Below, in pieces: positions 1 through 9,411 of a DNA stretch of 64,000 nt. A program made the translations under genes and the position numbers. Under the pieces are notes generated by a model that saw nothing but the letters and a program-made list of their open reading frames with translations, made no database searches and was not told where the DNA came from. Numbering within the stretch: the first letter of the stretch is position 1; every line of letters starts with the position of its first letter. Source of the DNA: Chryseobacterium sp. JV274 (GTDB taxonomy: Bacteria; Bacteroidota; Bacteroidia; Flavobacteriales; Weeksellaceae); NCBI RefSeq assembly GCF_903969135.1, contig NZ_LR824569.1, forward strand, positions 1,302,001 through 1,366,000. Direction: 5' to 3'.

Positions 1-1666
1 GTACTAATGCTATTTTAAGGTCAACATTCATAATAGTAGTGCCTTCTACTCCCTTAACTGTTACTTCGTAGGCTTCTTTCGGAGTGCTGCCTGCTAATGC
101 ACCCTCCATCCATTGCTGGTTAAGAAAATTTTCCAGCATTGTTTTTGCCCGTAACCATGTATGAGGGATATTAGGCTCATTAATAAACTTATTGAGTGCT
201 TCGTTGATCGCTTGTCTGATCATATTATAATAACGGCGTACATGTACATATTTCCATTCGTTATCTTTCCCTTCATTATTTTTATCTTTCCCTTCAAGTG
301 TTCTTGCTCCCCAGATTAATGTACCTTTTCCTGTAAAAGTTCTGATTGCATTGATTGATTTTCCGAAATCATCTATGTTTAAAGTAGATTGTTCCTGATC
401 TGAAATTTTTTCTGTCGGAGTAATGACATGGCTAATATTGATATTTGCCGGAGCTTTCCACACTCCTCTTGTGCTGTCTATTCTGCCGTATGCTCCTGCA
501 ATTGCTGATGATGGTGGTAAAACAACTTTTAACGACAGTATTTCTTTTTTCACCTGATTGTAAAGTGCCGAATTGGATAATTCTAAATTTTTAAGCGTTA
601 TACCGTTTGCATCTCCTTTTTCGTCTTTTACCTCAAGAATTGCAGTTTTTAAGGCATCAAACTCTCCACTGAACACAGGTGCATCTTCGTCAAAACCATC
701 AGGGATCACAAAATCATCTATTATTCCGTCATATATGGCTTCTAAAACAACTTTTGCTTCATCAATTGCTTCTGTTAAAGCATTTTTTTTATCACCTGCA
801 TCCGCTGCTTCATTCACTTCTTCTGCTATCGCAATAGCCTGATCTAATAAATCAGCAAGCACGTAAGCATCGGCAGATCCCGTTGAGATTTCGGCACTTG
901 CCAACCTTTTCAATTCATCTAAAGCAGAGATCTCACCCGCATAAAAAAGAGCACTTCCTTGCCCTTTTTTTTGTAAACCGGCATGGGTGATAGGGGTTTT
1001 AGTTTCATCAAAAGTATAATTCAAAATGGTTTTTAAGTGAGGGAAGTAAGCCGCCGCATGATTAGTTGGGTTTATATTACTTCTAAAAGATTCAATCGTG
1101 GTAAGATTGTTTGATTTGATGATAGAATTTCCGTAATAGGTATCCAGGATAACAAACCTGTTCTTACTCTCATCCTTAGCTTTATCAATTGCCTGATTAT
1201 AGATACTATAAAACTCAGATTCATTGGCTAACGAAATAGCATCAGGGAAAATAATAAGAATCGGTTCTTTAATATTTTTATGATCTATCTTACCCAATCC
1301 TGTTTCCAATGAGGATAATTGTACTTCTGCTGATGTATAATCCCCTACAGAAATGATATAACACGGTCCGCCGCCATTAGCAAAATACATTTGCAGCGAA
1401 TAGTACATTAAAAACTGTACCTGAGGGGCTACAATAGTTGCTCCCTGGCCTTCTACATCTTTTAGCTGGATATTTTCTTTTTTTGCTTTTCCAAAATATT
1501 GTTCATATTCTAAAAGAGAATTGATTCTGAAGGGTTCATTATACCCGGCAGGGAGTAGGTCGGTATACCCAATAAACGCTGGCATAGCTGTTTCTATATA
1601 GGCAACTGAGTATGGAAGTTTTGTAATTTCTTCAACAGAAACACCTGGTGTTGCTGAATTTAACAT
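1..1666 (-). CDS. Contractile injection system tail sheath protein (3' end cut by window)
   Basis: This is the contractile sheath subunit that surrounds the inner tube of a phage-tail-like injection particle. An ATG at 1666-1664 opens a leftward frame with no stop before the window edge, so about 555 codons are visible and probably only a few are missing. The N-terminus (MLNSATPGVSVEEI) is the usual start of tail-sheath proteins, where the first residues form the inter-subunit linker. The last visible residues (EGTTIMNVDLKIALV) fit the conserved C-terminal domain of the family. It lies 46 nt downstream of the DUF4255 gene on the same strand, an arrangement seen in Afp/PVC-type eCIS loci. No capsid, portal or terminase gene is visible, which argues against a complete prophage. 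The remaining tube and baseplate genes presumably lie to the left. The family call is firm; the eCIS assignment comes from context. Confidence 0.9.
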   Translation of the reverse strand, partial: MLNSATPGVSVEEITKLPYSVAYIETAMPAFIGYTDLLPAGYNEPFRINSLLEYEQYFGKAKKENIQLKDVEGQGATIVAPQVQFLMYYSLQMYFANGGGPCYIISVGDYTSAEVQLSSLETGLGKIDHKNIKEPILIIFPDAISLANESEFYSIYNQAIDKAKDESKNRFVILDTYYGNSIIKSNNLTTIESFRSNINPTNHAAAYFPHLKTILNYTFDETKTPITHAGLQKKGQGSALFYAGEISALDELKRLASAEISTGSADAYVLADLLDQAIAIAEEVNEAADAGDKKNALTEAIDEAKVVLEAIYDGIIDDFVIPDGFDEDAPVFSGEFDALKTAILEVKDEKGDANGITLKNLELSNSALYNQVKKEILSLKVVLPPSSAIAGAYGRIDSTRGVWKAPANINISHVITPTEKISDQEQSTLNIDDFGKSINAIRTFTGKGTLIWGARTLEGKDKNNEGKDNEWKYVHVRRYYNMIRQAINEALNKFINEPNIPHTWLRAKTMLENFLNQQWMEGALAGSTPKEAYEVTVKGVEGTTIMNVDLKIALV

Positions 1667-1712
1667 GTTTAAAAATTTAAAGGGTTATTAGTTTTAGTTT
1701 TTGCTTTTATGA

Positions 1713-2297
1713 TTAATCAATTTTAATACTTTGGATATTAACGTCATTAATTAATTTAACAGGGATTACATCCTTAGCCGCAATTTTTATCACACTTATT
1801 TTATATAAGGCAGATGGCATTATTTTTCCGCCTAATAGTCCCCAGACGTAACTTAGCTGCTCAAAGGGAATTGAATGCAGTTCAATTCTGAAACTGAAGT
1901 TGTTTTCGGGCTCAAGATCCACATACTCCAGAACATTTTTTGCCTGAAATACCTCAATCACTTTTGAAATACTTAGTAATGATTTGCTATAGGTACTTCT
2001 GTTGGCAGCAATCATTACATATAGGTTTAAGTAAGCTGGTGTACTTTCTTTATCGTATCGAATTGGATTGTTCTCAACAACAACCTGCTGATACCTTGAC
2101 CTGTTTTTCAATGTTGATTCTTCCTCAATGTTGAGCAGACTGATTACTACTTTGTTATTAAGTCCCTCAGTATTGTCATCATGTTTTGCAATGTCATCAA
2201 CAACAGCGATTTCAATTTCGTTAGGAACGTTAGGATCCCATAAACCATCCGGAGCATTTAGCTGATTTTTTAAAACTGTTAATACTTTATTAATCAT
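1713..2297 (-). CDS. DUF4255 family tail terminator/cap protein (Pvc16/Afp16-like)
   Basis: A 194-residue protein with the DUF4255 pattern: an N-terminal helix (MINKVLTVLKNQLN), then an early beta region with 'VVISLLNIEEE', then 'TPAYLNLYVMIAAN' and 'LSYVWGLLGGKIMPS' in the C-terminal half. In eCIS particles the related Pvc16/Afp16 proteins cap the end of the tube and sheath and set particle termination. The gene is first in the leftward operon and is followed after 46 nt by the sheath gene. A promoter of the Bacteroidota type lies upstream (2324-2355). The length is usual for the family. Confidence 0.85.
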   Translation of the reverse strand: MINKVLTVLKNQLNAPDGLWDPNVPNEIEIAVVDDIAKHDDNTEGLNNKVVISLLNIEEESTLKNRSRYQQVVVENNPIRYDKESTPAYLNLYVMIAANRSTYSKSLLSISKVIEVFQAKNVLEYVDLEPENNFSFRIELHSIPFEQLSYVWGLLGGKIMPSALYKISVIKIAAKDVIPVKLINDVNIQSIKID

Positions 2298-2323
2298 AAT
2301 TTCTGTTCTTAATTATTATGGTG

Positions 2324-2355
2324 CAAACATACAATCACCCCCCCTCAAAAGACAA
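2324..2355 (-). promoter_or_regulatory. Promoter of the leftward eCIS operon
   Basis: Read on the minus strand, TTG (2355-2353) is followed after 21 nt by TATGTTTG (2331-2324). This matches the Bacteroidota sigma consensus TTG-N17-23-TAnnTTTG. The predicted start lies about 20 nt upstream of the DUF4255 ATG. The 549-nt divergent gap (2298-2846) is otherwise AT-rich, with no recognisable gene. Confidence 0.65.
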
Positions 2356-2810
2356 ATATTTTGAGGCCTCAATACAGTCTTTGCAGTAAATAGGATTTTA
2401 ACACTTTAAAAAAAAAACGAAAAAACACACAATTAAAACACTGAAAATAAACACATTAAAATCAATATTGAAAAATTAAATCTAAGACCAGAGATTTTAT
2501 TTGACTAATTATACTAAATTTTCAGCCTGGTGATTGAGGCTCATTCTGCTTTTAAAAAGCATCATTTTTCAACATAAGATTATCCATTAACTAAATGGTC
2601 ATTTTTAGTGGTCCCGCATTTCTGAATTTTGATTACAAGAAGTATTAATTCTACAAAAAAACACATGCATTCCTGATTAGGAGTACCACATTTTTTACCC
2701 AACAAGTTCTAAAAATTGTAAACCCGCATCACCACGAAATGATTTTTGTGTTTTACTGCAAAGACAGAATAGAGCGGTCTTATAATTCGCAAAATGGCTT
2801 TTCTTCTTTC

Positions 2811-2818
2811 TAATTTTG
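2811..2818 (+). promoter_or_regulatory. -7 element for the rightward eCIS genes
   Basis: TAATTTTG is an exact match to TAnnTTTG and lies 28 nt before the ATG at 2847. No good TTG sits about 20 nt upstream, so it rests on the -7 element alone. It would drive the small Cys-rich gene and possibly the tape measure, ATPase and cargo genes. Confidence 0.45.
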
Positions 2819-2846
2819 ACCCAATAATTTTAAAAACTTTAATCAT

Positions 2847-3167
2847 ATGAATATTAAAAATCTTTTCAGCAAGCGCAATGAAATCATTGAAGGCCACTTT
2901 AACGAACTACGCTCAAAACTGGGGGCAGCAAATCAAAATGAAGAAGCTATTTTCTCTTTAAGGGAAGAAATTTGTAATGCATGTCCTTTAAAAAACGGCA
3001 ACAATTGCAACGCAATGAAATGGCTCAATCCAGAGACACTGGAAGTGGTAGATGGTCCAAAAGATGGGTTTATCAGAGGCTGTGGATGCAGATTGAGTGC
3101 TAAACAGAGATCAAGATTCAGTCTTTGTCCTGCAGGTTTTTGGGGTGGAGAGTTCAACCAAAAGTAA
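2847..3167 (+). CDS. Small six-cysteine protein in the eCIS locus, function unknown
   Basis: This 106-residue protein has no signal peptide. Its N-terminal third looks helical and charged; the C-terminal part holds six cysteines, at about residues 43, 46, 54, 79, 81 and 94, in the contexts CNACPLKNGNNC, GCGC and LCPAGFW. The spacing suggests a metal-binding or zinc-ribbon-like fold, as in small Cys-rich proteins often found in Bacteroidota phage and tail-like loci. That is a pattern judgement, not a family assignment. It is the first rightward gene after the divergent promoter region and is followed after 45 nt by the tape-measure gene, so it is probably part of the particle or its assembly. 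No enzymatic function is proposed. Confidence 0.7.
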   Translation: MNIKNLFSKRNEIIEGHFNELRSKLGAANQNEEAIFSLREEICNACPLKNGNNCNAMKWLNPETLEVVDGPKDGFIRGCGCRLSAKQRSRFSLCPAGFWGGEFNQK

Positions 3168-3212
3168 AACCATTTGACTACTCCCGATATTTTATAATGT
3201 AAACCTATTAAT

Positions 3213-4655
3213 GTGAAGCAAAATCATATCATTCAGAAAGTTTTTCTTGAAATTACCGTCAACAATAAAGAAAAAGCATTGCATATAAAAGATGATATTA
3301 ACAGCTTTTTGTCTATTGATGTTTTTCCGGAAATAGAAAAGCATATCAAAGCTTTAGAATATAAATTAGCTGGTCAGACCCTGCAGATTCCCCGTTTAGA
3401 ATTAAATGTGGATGTAAAAAGCAGCGCATTAAATACAGAGTTAAAAGATCAGATAGTTGAACTTTTTAAAGAAGAACTGTCAGAAATTACCAGTCCCATT
3501 GAAACTTCCCATCAGGAAACAGAAAGGGACACTAAGGCATACCTGATAGACAATCAGGAAAAGATGCTCAGGGCTTTTATCTATTTTTTAGAAAAAGGAG
3601 CTATGCCCTGGTGGAATTCGGAGAGCAATAATATGGCTATCTTGGAATCAACGGCTTTTGACCGTCTTATTTCGTCCGATAGCTTTCAAAAGAACATTCT
3701 ATCTGTTTTGTCAAAAGAAAATGTTAAAAATCGGATTATTAATCAGCTTTCCAATGAACAAATTGCACAATTATGTTTGGCAATTCTGAAAAATAAGGAA
3801 TTGAAGATCAACCTGGGAACCGATACAATACATTATATATCAAAACTGAATCATACGGATAGAATTGCAATATGGCGTTTGATCTTCAATGTAATATCGG
3901 AGTATTTGAATACATCCAATACCCATCCACGGGAGTATCTTTTACAGGAAATTTCAACAATAGAACAGATTGGCTTATCACAAACAAAAAGCAATCATCA
4001 GAACAGGAAAGCAGTAGTTAAGATATTCCCTTTTATTACAGAAAATGAAATTTCTGAAAGCATCAAAACGAATGCTGCAGAGCTACCTGAGAATGTAACA
4101 GCTTTAATAGAAACTATTCAGGAAAAAGATACAGAAACTCAGGCAGAGGTAAACCAGAACGAGGGACAATACATTCAAAATGCAGGGCTTATTTTGATCC
4201 ACCCATTCATCAAAACCCTGTTTGAACATTGTGAGCTCATTGATCCAAAAACCCAGCAACTCACTGATCCGGAATTGTGTGCCCATCTATTGCATTATAT
4301 CGCTGCCGGAAAAACAAATGCTCCGGAATACGACATGATTTTTGAAAAATTTCTGTGTAATATTCCGATGCACCAAACAATTAACAGGCATATTAAACTT
4401 TCACGTAAGCATAAAACACAGGCCAAAAATGTAATAGAAAGTGTACAGCACAACTGGGCTCCTATGAAAAAATCATCTGCTGCACTATTACAAAACGAGT
4501 TTTTCCAGCGACCGGGGAAATTAACCATTACCGACTCTGATTACACCCTTATCGTAGAACGAAAAACACAGGATATTCTTCTTGAAAAGCTTTCCTGGGG
4601 AATTGGTCTCGTAAAACTCCCCTGGCAGAAAAAATTCATATTTGTAAACTGGTAA
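3213..4655 (+). CDS. eCIS tape-measure protein (CIS_TMP family)
   Basis: A 480-residue protein that would set the length of the injection tube, as Afp14/Pvc14 do. The N-terminus (QKVFLEITVNNKEKALHIK) and the C-terminal block (NAGLILIHPFIKTLFEHC, then HLLHYIAAGK, PEYDMIFEKFLCNIP, and a tail with NEFFQRPGKL and LLEKLSWGIGLVKLPW) fit the CIS tape-measure family well. The middle is helical and variable, as expected. The start is GTG: the overlapping ATG at 3211 is followed at once by TGA, and no better in-frame start lies close upstream. It sits between the small Cys-rich gene and the AAA+ ATPase, and this TMP-ATPase order is conserved in eCIS loci. Confidence 0.85.
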   Translation: MKQNHIIQKVFLEITVNNKEKALHIKDDINSFLSIDVFPEIEKHIKALEYKLAGQTLQIPRLELNVDVKSSALNTELKDQIVELFKEELSEITSPIETSHQETERDTKAYLIDNQEKMLRAFIYFLEKGAMPWWNSESNNMAILESTAFDRLISSDSFQKNILSVLSKENVKNRIINQLSNEQIAQLCLAILKNKELKINLGTDTIHYISKLNHTDRIAIWRLIFNVISEYLNTSNTHPREYLLQEISTIEQIGLSQTKSNHQNRKAVVKIFPFITENEISESIKTNAAELPENVTALIETIQEKDTETQAEVNQNEGQYIQNAGLILIHPFIKTLFEHCELIDPKTQQLTDPELCAHLLHYIAAGKTNAPEYDMIFEKFLCNIPMHQTINRHIKLSRKHKTQAKNVIESVQHNWAPMKKSSAALLQNEFFQRPGKLTITDSDYTLIVERKTQDILLEKLSWGIGLVKLPWQKKFIFVNW

Positions 4656-4759
4656 CAGGTTACATTTTCTAAATACTCTGAAACTTTCCAAATACTCTAA
4701 AGTTGCTGATTTTACATCAGCAATACCTCACTGCAACACTATTAATTCAAAATAAGATT

Positions 4760-6211
4760 ATGAAATCTCATATTAACCATGAAGACCCGTCATTAATAAA
4801 AACAAAAATTAATGAAAAAACGGAAACAATCAATCCCCTATTCCAAGCCAATACTGTAAATCATAACTCTTTAAATGAAGAAATGAAATGGCTGCAATTC
4901 CTTATTGAAAAGCGATGCAAAGAGTTGTTTCTGGAAGATGAGACAGAATTGAATGTTGGTTATGAAATACCTGAACCTCCAAAATCAGACGATAAATCTC
5001 CTTATTCGGTTACGGTAAATACCCATCAGCTTACCGTTGTGGACAGAATAATCTTAGCGCTGGGCATTGCTTCAGCTCATTATCCGTCCGTTCTGAAAAC
5101 ATTTGTGCAGATAGAAGAAAGCAGTAATGCATTTGCTATTGAAGCAGGTGGTGAGTATGATAAAATCAGCCGCAGCTTTAAGCCAACTTTTCAAACCGCA
5201 CTTTTTTTGCTGGCAGGTAAGGATTTATCACTGTGGTCGCAGTATGGTGCACAACTCATCAATGGCAGTGTGTTGTTGAAAAATGATATTATTTACAATC
5301 GTTCTTCAGCAGAATTTATTCATGGAAAGATTGAACTGGATACCGCTTATCTCAATTATTTTTTATCAGGTCAGAAACCACAGCTGGACCATGGTTCTTA
5401 CTTTCCCGGCAGGCTTTACAAATCTGATCTCACCATGGAAGATATTATTTTGGAAGATAATGTACAAGATCAGATAAAACCCATTGGCCACTATATAAAA
5501 GCATTGGAAAACGGCTTTTTCAAAACCAATGAGCATAGCTTTAAACCAGGCTTTATTGCTTTATTCTACGGTGCACCGGGAACGGGAAAAACGATGCTGG
5601 CCGGTATTCTTGCTACTACATTTGGTATTGATATGTATCATGTAGATCTCTCACAAGTAGTGAGCAAATACATTGGTGAAACTGAGAAAAATCTTGAAGT
5701 ATTATTCAACAGGCTGCAGGGTAAAAACTGTATGCTGTTTTTTGATGAAGCCGACGCTTTGTTTGGGAAACGTTCTGATGTAAAAGATGCTCATGACCGC
5801 TACGCCAACCAGGAAGTTTCGTATTTGTTGCAGCGAATAGAAAAATTTGACGGATTAACAATCCTGGCTTCCAATTTTGAAAACAATATGGATGATGCTT
5901 TCAAACGCCGTATCGATGTTTCTATCAATGTAATACGACCGACAGAAATTACCAGAAAAGCCCTTTGGGAGCATTATTTGCCTAAAAATATAACTTTTGA
6001 AAGTGAAGACCTTTTAAAACATTTAACCAAAGAGTATACTTATACAGGTGCTAATATCCGAAACATTATGAAAAATGTTGCTATGGCATTACATGACCGT
6101 AATGAAACCATTATTACTTATTCTCTAATCAGTACTTATTTAATGATAGAAAACGAAAAAGCTTTCGGAAAAAATCAATCCCGTCTCAGCCCATTTGTAC
6201 AAAACCCTTAG
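4760..6211 (+). CDS. eCIS-associated AAA+ ATPase (Pvc15/Afp15-like)
   Basis: An AAA+ ATPase of the type that accompanies eCIS particles and is thought to help load cargo or assemble the particle. Visible motifs are Walker A (GAPGTGKT), Walker B (CMLFFDEADALFG), a sensor-1 region (TILASNFENN) and an arginine-finger region (FKRRID). The N-terminal half is a family-specific domain without enzyme motifs. The longer reading frame would start at a TTG at 4703; the ATG at 4760 is preferred because nothing conserved precedes it, giving 483 residues. It follows the tape-measure gene by about 100 nt and precedes the cargo gene by 36 nt, supporting a role in loading that cargo. Confidence 0.88.
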   Translation: MKSHINHEDPSLIKTKINEKTETINPLFQANTVNHNSLNEEMKWLQFLIEKRCKELFLEDETELNVGYEIPEPPKSDDKSPYSVTVNTHQLTVVDRIILALGIASAHYPSVLKTFVQIEESSNAFAIEAGGEYDKISRSFKPTFQTALFLLAGKDLSLWSQYGAQLINGSVLLKNDIIYNRSSAEFIHGKIELDTAYLNYFLSGQKPQLDHGSYFPGRLYKSDLTMEDIILEDNVQDQIKPIGHYIKALENGFFKTNEHSFKPGFIALFYGAPGTGKTMLAGILATTFGIDMYHVDLSQVVSKYIGETEKNLEVLFNRLQGKNCMLFFDEADALFGKRSDVKDAHDRYANQEVSYLLQRIEKFDGLTILASNFENNMDDAFKRRIDVSINVIRPTEITRKALWEHYLPKNITFESEDLLKHLTKEYTYTGANIRNIMKNVAMALHDRNETIITYSLISTYLMIENEKAFGKNQSRLSPFVQNP

Positions 6212-6247
6212 CACAGCATAATAAACACTCATCTAATAACCAATACC

Positions 6248-9200
6248 ATGAGCAGACACAAAAAAACATTTGCGCCCAGGGCCGGCAGGTCCGATAAGCA
6301 AAAAACCAATAATAAAGAGGATAAAGAAAAGTCTGAGCAGATCACCGATCAGGACAGCAAAATATCTCTCGCAAAAACAGAAGTTACCCAAATAACGTAT
6401 GTCCCTTTCAGGAACAGGGCATTTAAAAAAATCGAAAAAGGTTCATCCAGCATACAGTTTTCCAACAGCGGATTGCATGTATTGGCTCTGAATAACGCAC
6501 TCAACGCATTAGGCCACAATGTACCCGAAAACGAAGTTTCTTTTGGAGATAAGACTAAAATTGCACTGATCAATTTCCAACAACAAAATGGGATTACAGG
6601 CTCTGGAATCTTTGATAAGGAAACTTTGTTGAAAATGAATGAGGTAACAAAAAATTTAGATGAAGGGGAAACTATCAGAAAAGCCACATTACCAAATAAA
6701 AAAGCAGAATCGGACAAAAGAAATAAAGGTACATCTGAACCTGCATCTCTTTTAGAATCTAAGCTTGAAAGTCATGAACTTTTTCAATCATCTTTCCAAA
6801 CAGGCAAAGATCCTATAAAATTAAAAAAATGTAACCCTGAACATGCACTTGATTATTGTTTAATTGTTAGCTTCATTCCCACTACAAACATCCCAAAAGG
6901 AAATACAATTGAAGGATACGTTATTTATTATCAGGCAGTATATGGTGGCAGTAAAGAGAATGCGATAAAAGTAGCTGAACGCTGGGGCGAAGACGGTAGA
7001 ATAAACTTTGCAGGAGAGATCAAAGCAGGCGCACCAACAAATGTAAATGTACCTCTTGAGAAATATCTGGATAATCTTTTCTTTGGAGCACCGAAAAACG
7101 AATCTGCCAGAGAAGCTTTAAAGCAAAAATTATTAGGAATTGTAGACAATGATAAAGATAAAAAAAATGAAAAGGAAATTAACAGAGAAGAACTTAACAA
7201 ATTTTTAACCAACGAATACAGTAAAATTACAGAGGATAGTGAATATATAGCACTAAAAAACAAATTAAAATCATTAAAAGCACCCGAACTATCTCCAAAG
7301 GGTAAAAAAGCTGCTGCGTTTTTAGAGAAAACTCCTAAAAATAGCGAAGCACAAGACATATTAATTGAAGAGTTTGAAAAATTCGGAAAAGAAATGGCTC
7401 TTTATATGCTTCAAATTAACAGGAAATTAATTCTTACTGAGGCAGAGAGACATGGTATTTGGTTGCCATATGGAGAACATAAAAATAAATTACAGGAACT
7501 TAAAACCGGTATAGAAGCTTATAAAAAACAAATGACTGCCATACAAGCTAGTCTGCCTAGTTTTAAAGAGCAGCAAAAGCTATATCAAGAAGCATACGAT
7601 GCTGTTGGCAGGGATCCTTATGCAACAGACATTCATGATCAAAAAATAAATAAAGCATCAGGAATTGAAAGAAAATACTCTGCCAGAAATGAAATCTACA
7701 GATCTATTCCTATTTTATCAATAGGTGATGATTTCAACAATAAAGGACTGAAAGCCGAAAAGCAAGAATGGGCCCCTGATTGGGAAAATTTTGATTTCAA
7801 AACCGACGAACAAATTATAACTGATTTAAAAAACAGTATTATAACACAGTTGGAAAAAATAAATGAAGCTGAAGAAAATATAATAGATGAGGATTTAGAT
7901 TTCATTTGGGATTTAGGAGAACTTATTCCTATTTCTATACAACAAGCGGGTATTTCCAGCAATAAAAATGCTGTAAAAGTTATACAAGATAAAGTCCGGC
8001 AGGAAGCTAAATATGAACTTATAAAAAATATTATTCTTATAGCCGGAGGTATCATTCTTTCCATTGTATCTTTAGGACAGGCCACTCCATTTTTATTAGC
8101 TATTTTAGCCAGCGGAGGTACTTTAGCGATTAGTACATATTATGTAAAACAGGAGATTCATGACTATAACTTAAACCAAAGTCTATATGATGCCTCAATA
8201 CAAGTCGGACAGGTACTGCAAGGTGACGATCCAAGTCTGGCTTGGCTGGTGCTCGCCATTGCGGGTGCTGCGTTAGATGCAGGATCATTAGCAAAAATAC
8301 TAAGATCAGCTAAACCTATTTCTGTGGCAGCCAAAGCATTTAATGATGCCGACGATGCTACTAAAGCATTAGCCACATTAGAAAGTGATCTACTTAAAAT
8401 CGAGGGTCTTGAAATAAAAGTAAGGGAAAATATTATTAAACAGGCTAAAATACAAGCCCAACAGCAAAAAATACTGGCTGGCTTTGTAAAAGCAAGGCAA
8501 CTTACTTACGTAACAATACCAGGTTTAGCACAAACAGGCGAATTATTAGCCAGAGCAGTATTTGCTATTCGGAAAGGAATTGTTACATTTGATAGTTTTG
8601 TAGCCGAACTCAAACTAGCCAAACTCATAAGTGATACAGGATTAACCCCTGAACAATTGCTTTTGGTTAAAAATACCTTTGAAAAAGCAAAAACTTTAGC
8701 TAAAGATGACAAGCTGGCTATTGAACTTGAAAAAGCAATGGCAGATAATGACCTTGTAAAGGTGAAAAGTTTGCTAGAAGAAACTGAGAAAATTAAAGGT
8801 GAAAAACCGGTCAAAAATACTAATTTAGATGAATCAAAATCACCTAAAGAAAAGGAAACAAATTCCAGAGAGAGCAAGATTGAAGAAGAAGATATTTCTA
8901 TTCCCTCTTCAATTAAAACAACAGAACAAATAATTACTGAAGCATCAGATAAATTATCTCAAATAATACCTGGTCTCTCAAAAGATCAAGCAACATTTAT
9001 CTTAAAACAGGCATTTTCTAGAAACTCTTCTGTTATATTTGGTGGTAGTAGAATAAGAGGTAATTATACTCTAACAAGTGATTTAGATGTTGGATTTGGT
9101 CAATTGACAAGCTCTCAAGCAGGAAAAATAATAAAATCAAATAATGCTATTTTTGATGCCGGAAAAATTGAAGGATGGTTAAAAATGGAAACGACTAAAA

Positions 9201-9400
9201 TAATTCCAGGTAATGAAACAAAAAGTATTGAAAGAATTACAACTCCTGAAGATTTTTTTCAGAGATCTGGTGTCAGATCAGCAGAAGATGCAAAAGCAGG
9301 TGAAGCATATGGTCCATCAGGATCTATTACAGTTGAACCAGACGGAAATATTTTTAAAATAGATATAAATGGAAACCAAACAAATATTAAATTAAATTAA
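6248..9400 (+). CDS. eCIS cargo protein with peptidoglycan-binding domain and nucleotidyltransferase-like toxin tip
   Basis: This 1050-residue protein is probably the injected payload. Residues 1-60 are basic and disordered, a plausible packaging segment. Residues 70-130 form a peptidoglycan-binding (PG_binding_1) domain with the typical KIALINFQQQNGI and ETLLKMN motifs. The middle is helical and charged, with hydrophobic stretches near residues 595-634 and 664-682 that could insert into or cross a membrane. The last 160 residues form a separate tip: G933-S934, ten residues, then D945-L-D947, fitting the Pol-beta-type nucleotidyltransferase signature hG[GS]x(9-13)DhDh. The DNA encoding the tip is more AT-rich than the rest, suggesting an exchanged cassette. 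An immunity-like gene follows after 11 nt. The toxin role is inferred; the nucleotidyltransferase motif is directly visible. Confidence 0.75.
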   Translation: MSRHKKTFAPRAGRSDKQKTNNKEDKEKSEQITDQDSKISLAKTEVTQITYVPFRNRAFKKIEKGSSSIQFSNSGLHVLALNNALNALGHNVPENEVSFGDKTKIALINFQQQNGITGSGIFDKETLLKMNEVTKNLDEGETIRKATLPNKKAESDKRNKGTSEPASLLESKLESHELFQSSFQTGKDPIKLKKCNPEHALDYCLIVSFIPTTNIPKGNTIEGYVIYYQAVYGGSKENAIKVAERWGEDGRINFAGEIKAGAPTNVNVPLEKYLDNLFFGAPKNESAREALKQKLLGIVDNDKDKKNEKEINREELNKFLTNEYSKITEDSEYIALKNKLKSLKAPELSPKGKKAAAFLEKTPKNSEAQDILIEEFEKFGKEMALYMLQINRKLILTEAERHGIWLPYGEHKNKLQELKTGIEAYKKQMTAIQASLPSFKEQQKLYQEAYDAVGRDPYATDIHDQKINKASGIERKYSARNEIYRSIPILSIGDDFNNKGLKAEKQEWAPDWENFDFKTDEQIITDLKNSIITQLEKINEAEENIIDEDLDFIWDLGELIPISIQQAGISSNKNAVKVIQDKVRQEAKYELIKNIILIAGGIILSIVSLGQATPFLLAILASGGTLAISTYYVKQEIHDYNLNQSLYDASIQVGQVLQGDDPSLAWLVLAIAGAALDAGSLAKILRSAKPISVAAKAFNDADDATKALATLESDLLKIEGLEIKVRENIIKQAKIQAQQQKILAGFVKARQLTYVTIPGLAQTGELLARAVFAIRKGIVTFDSFVAELKLAKLISDTGLTPEQLLLVKNTFEKAKTLAKDDKLAIELEKAMADNDLVKVKSLLEETEKIKGEKPVKNTNLDESKSPKEKETNSRESKIEEEDISIPSSIKTTEQIITEASDKLSQIIPGLSKDQATFILKQAFSRNSSVIFGGSRIRGNYTLTSDLDVGFGQLTSSQAGKIIKSNNAIFDAGKIEGWLKMETTKIIPGNETKSIERITTPEDFFQRSGVRSAEDAKAGEAYGPSGSITVEPDGNIFKIDINGNQTNIKLN

Positions 9401-9411
9401 AGATAAATAAG

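Noticed and set aside
4703..4759. TTG start extending the eCIS AAA+ ATPase by 19 residues
   Set aside because: Nothing conserved in the extension and a clear ATG at 4760.
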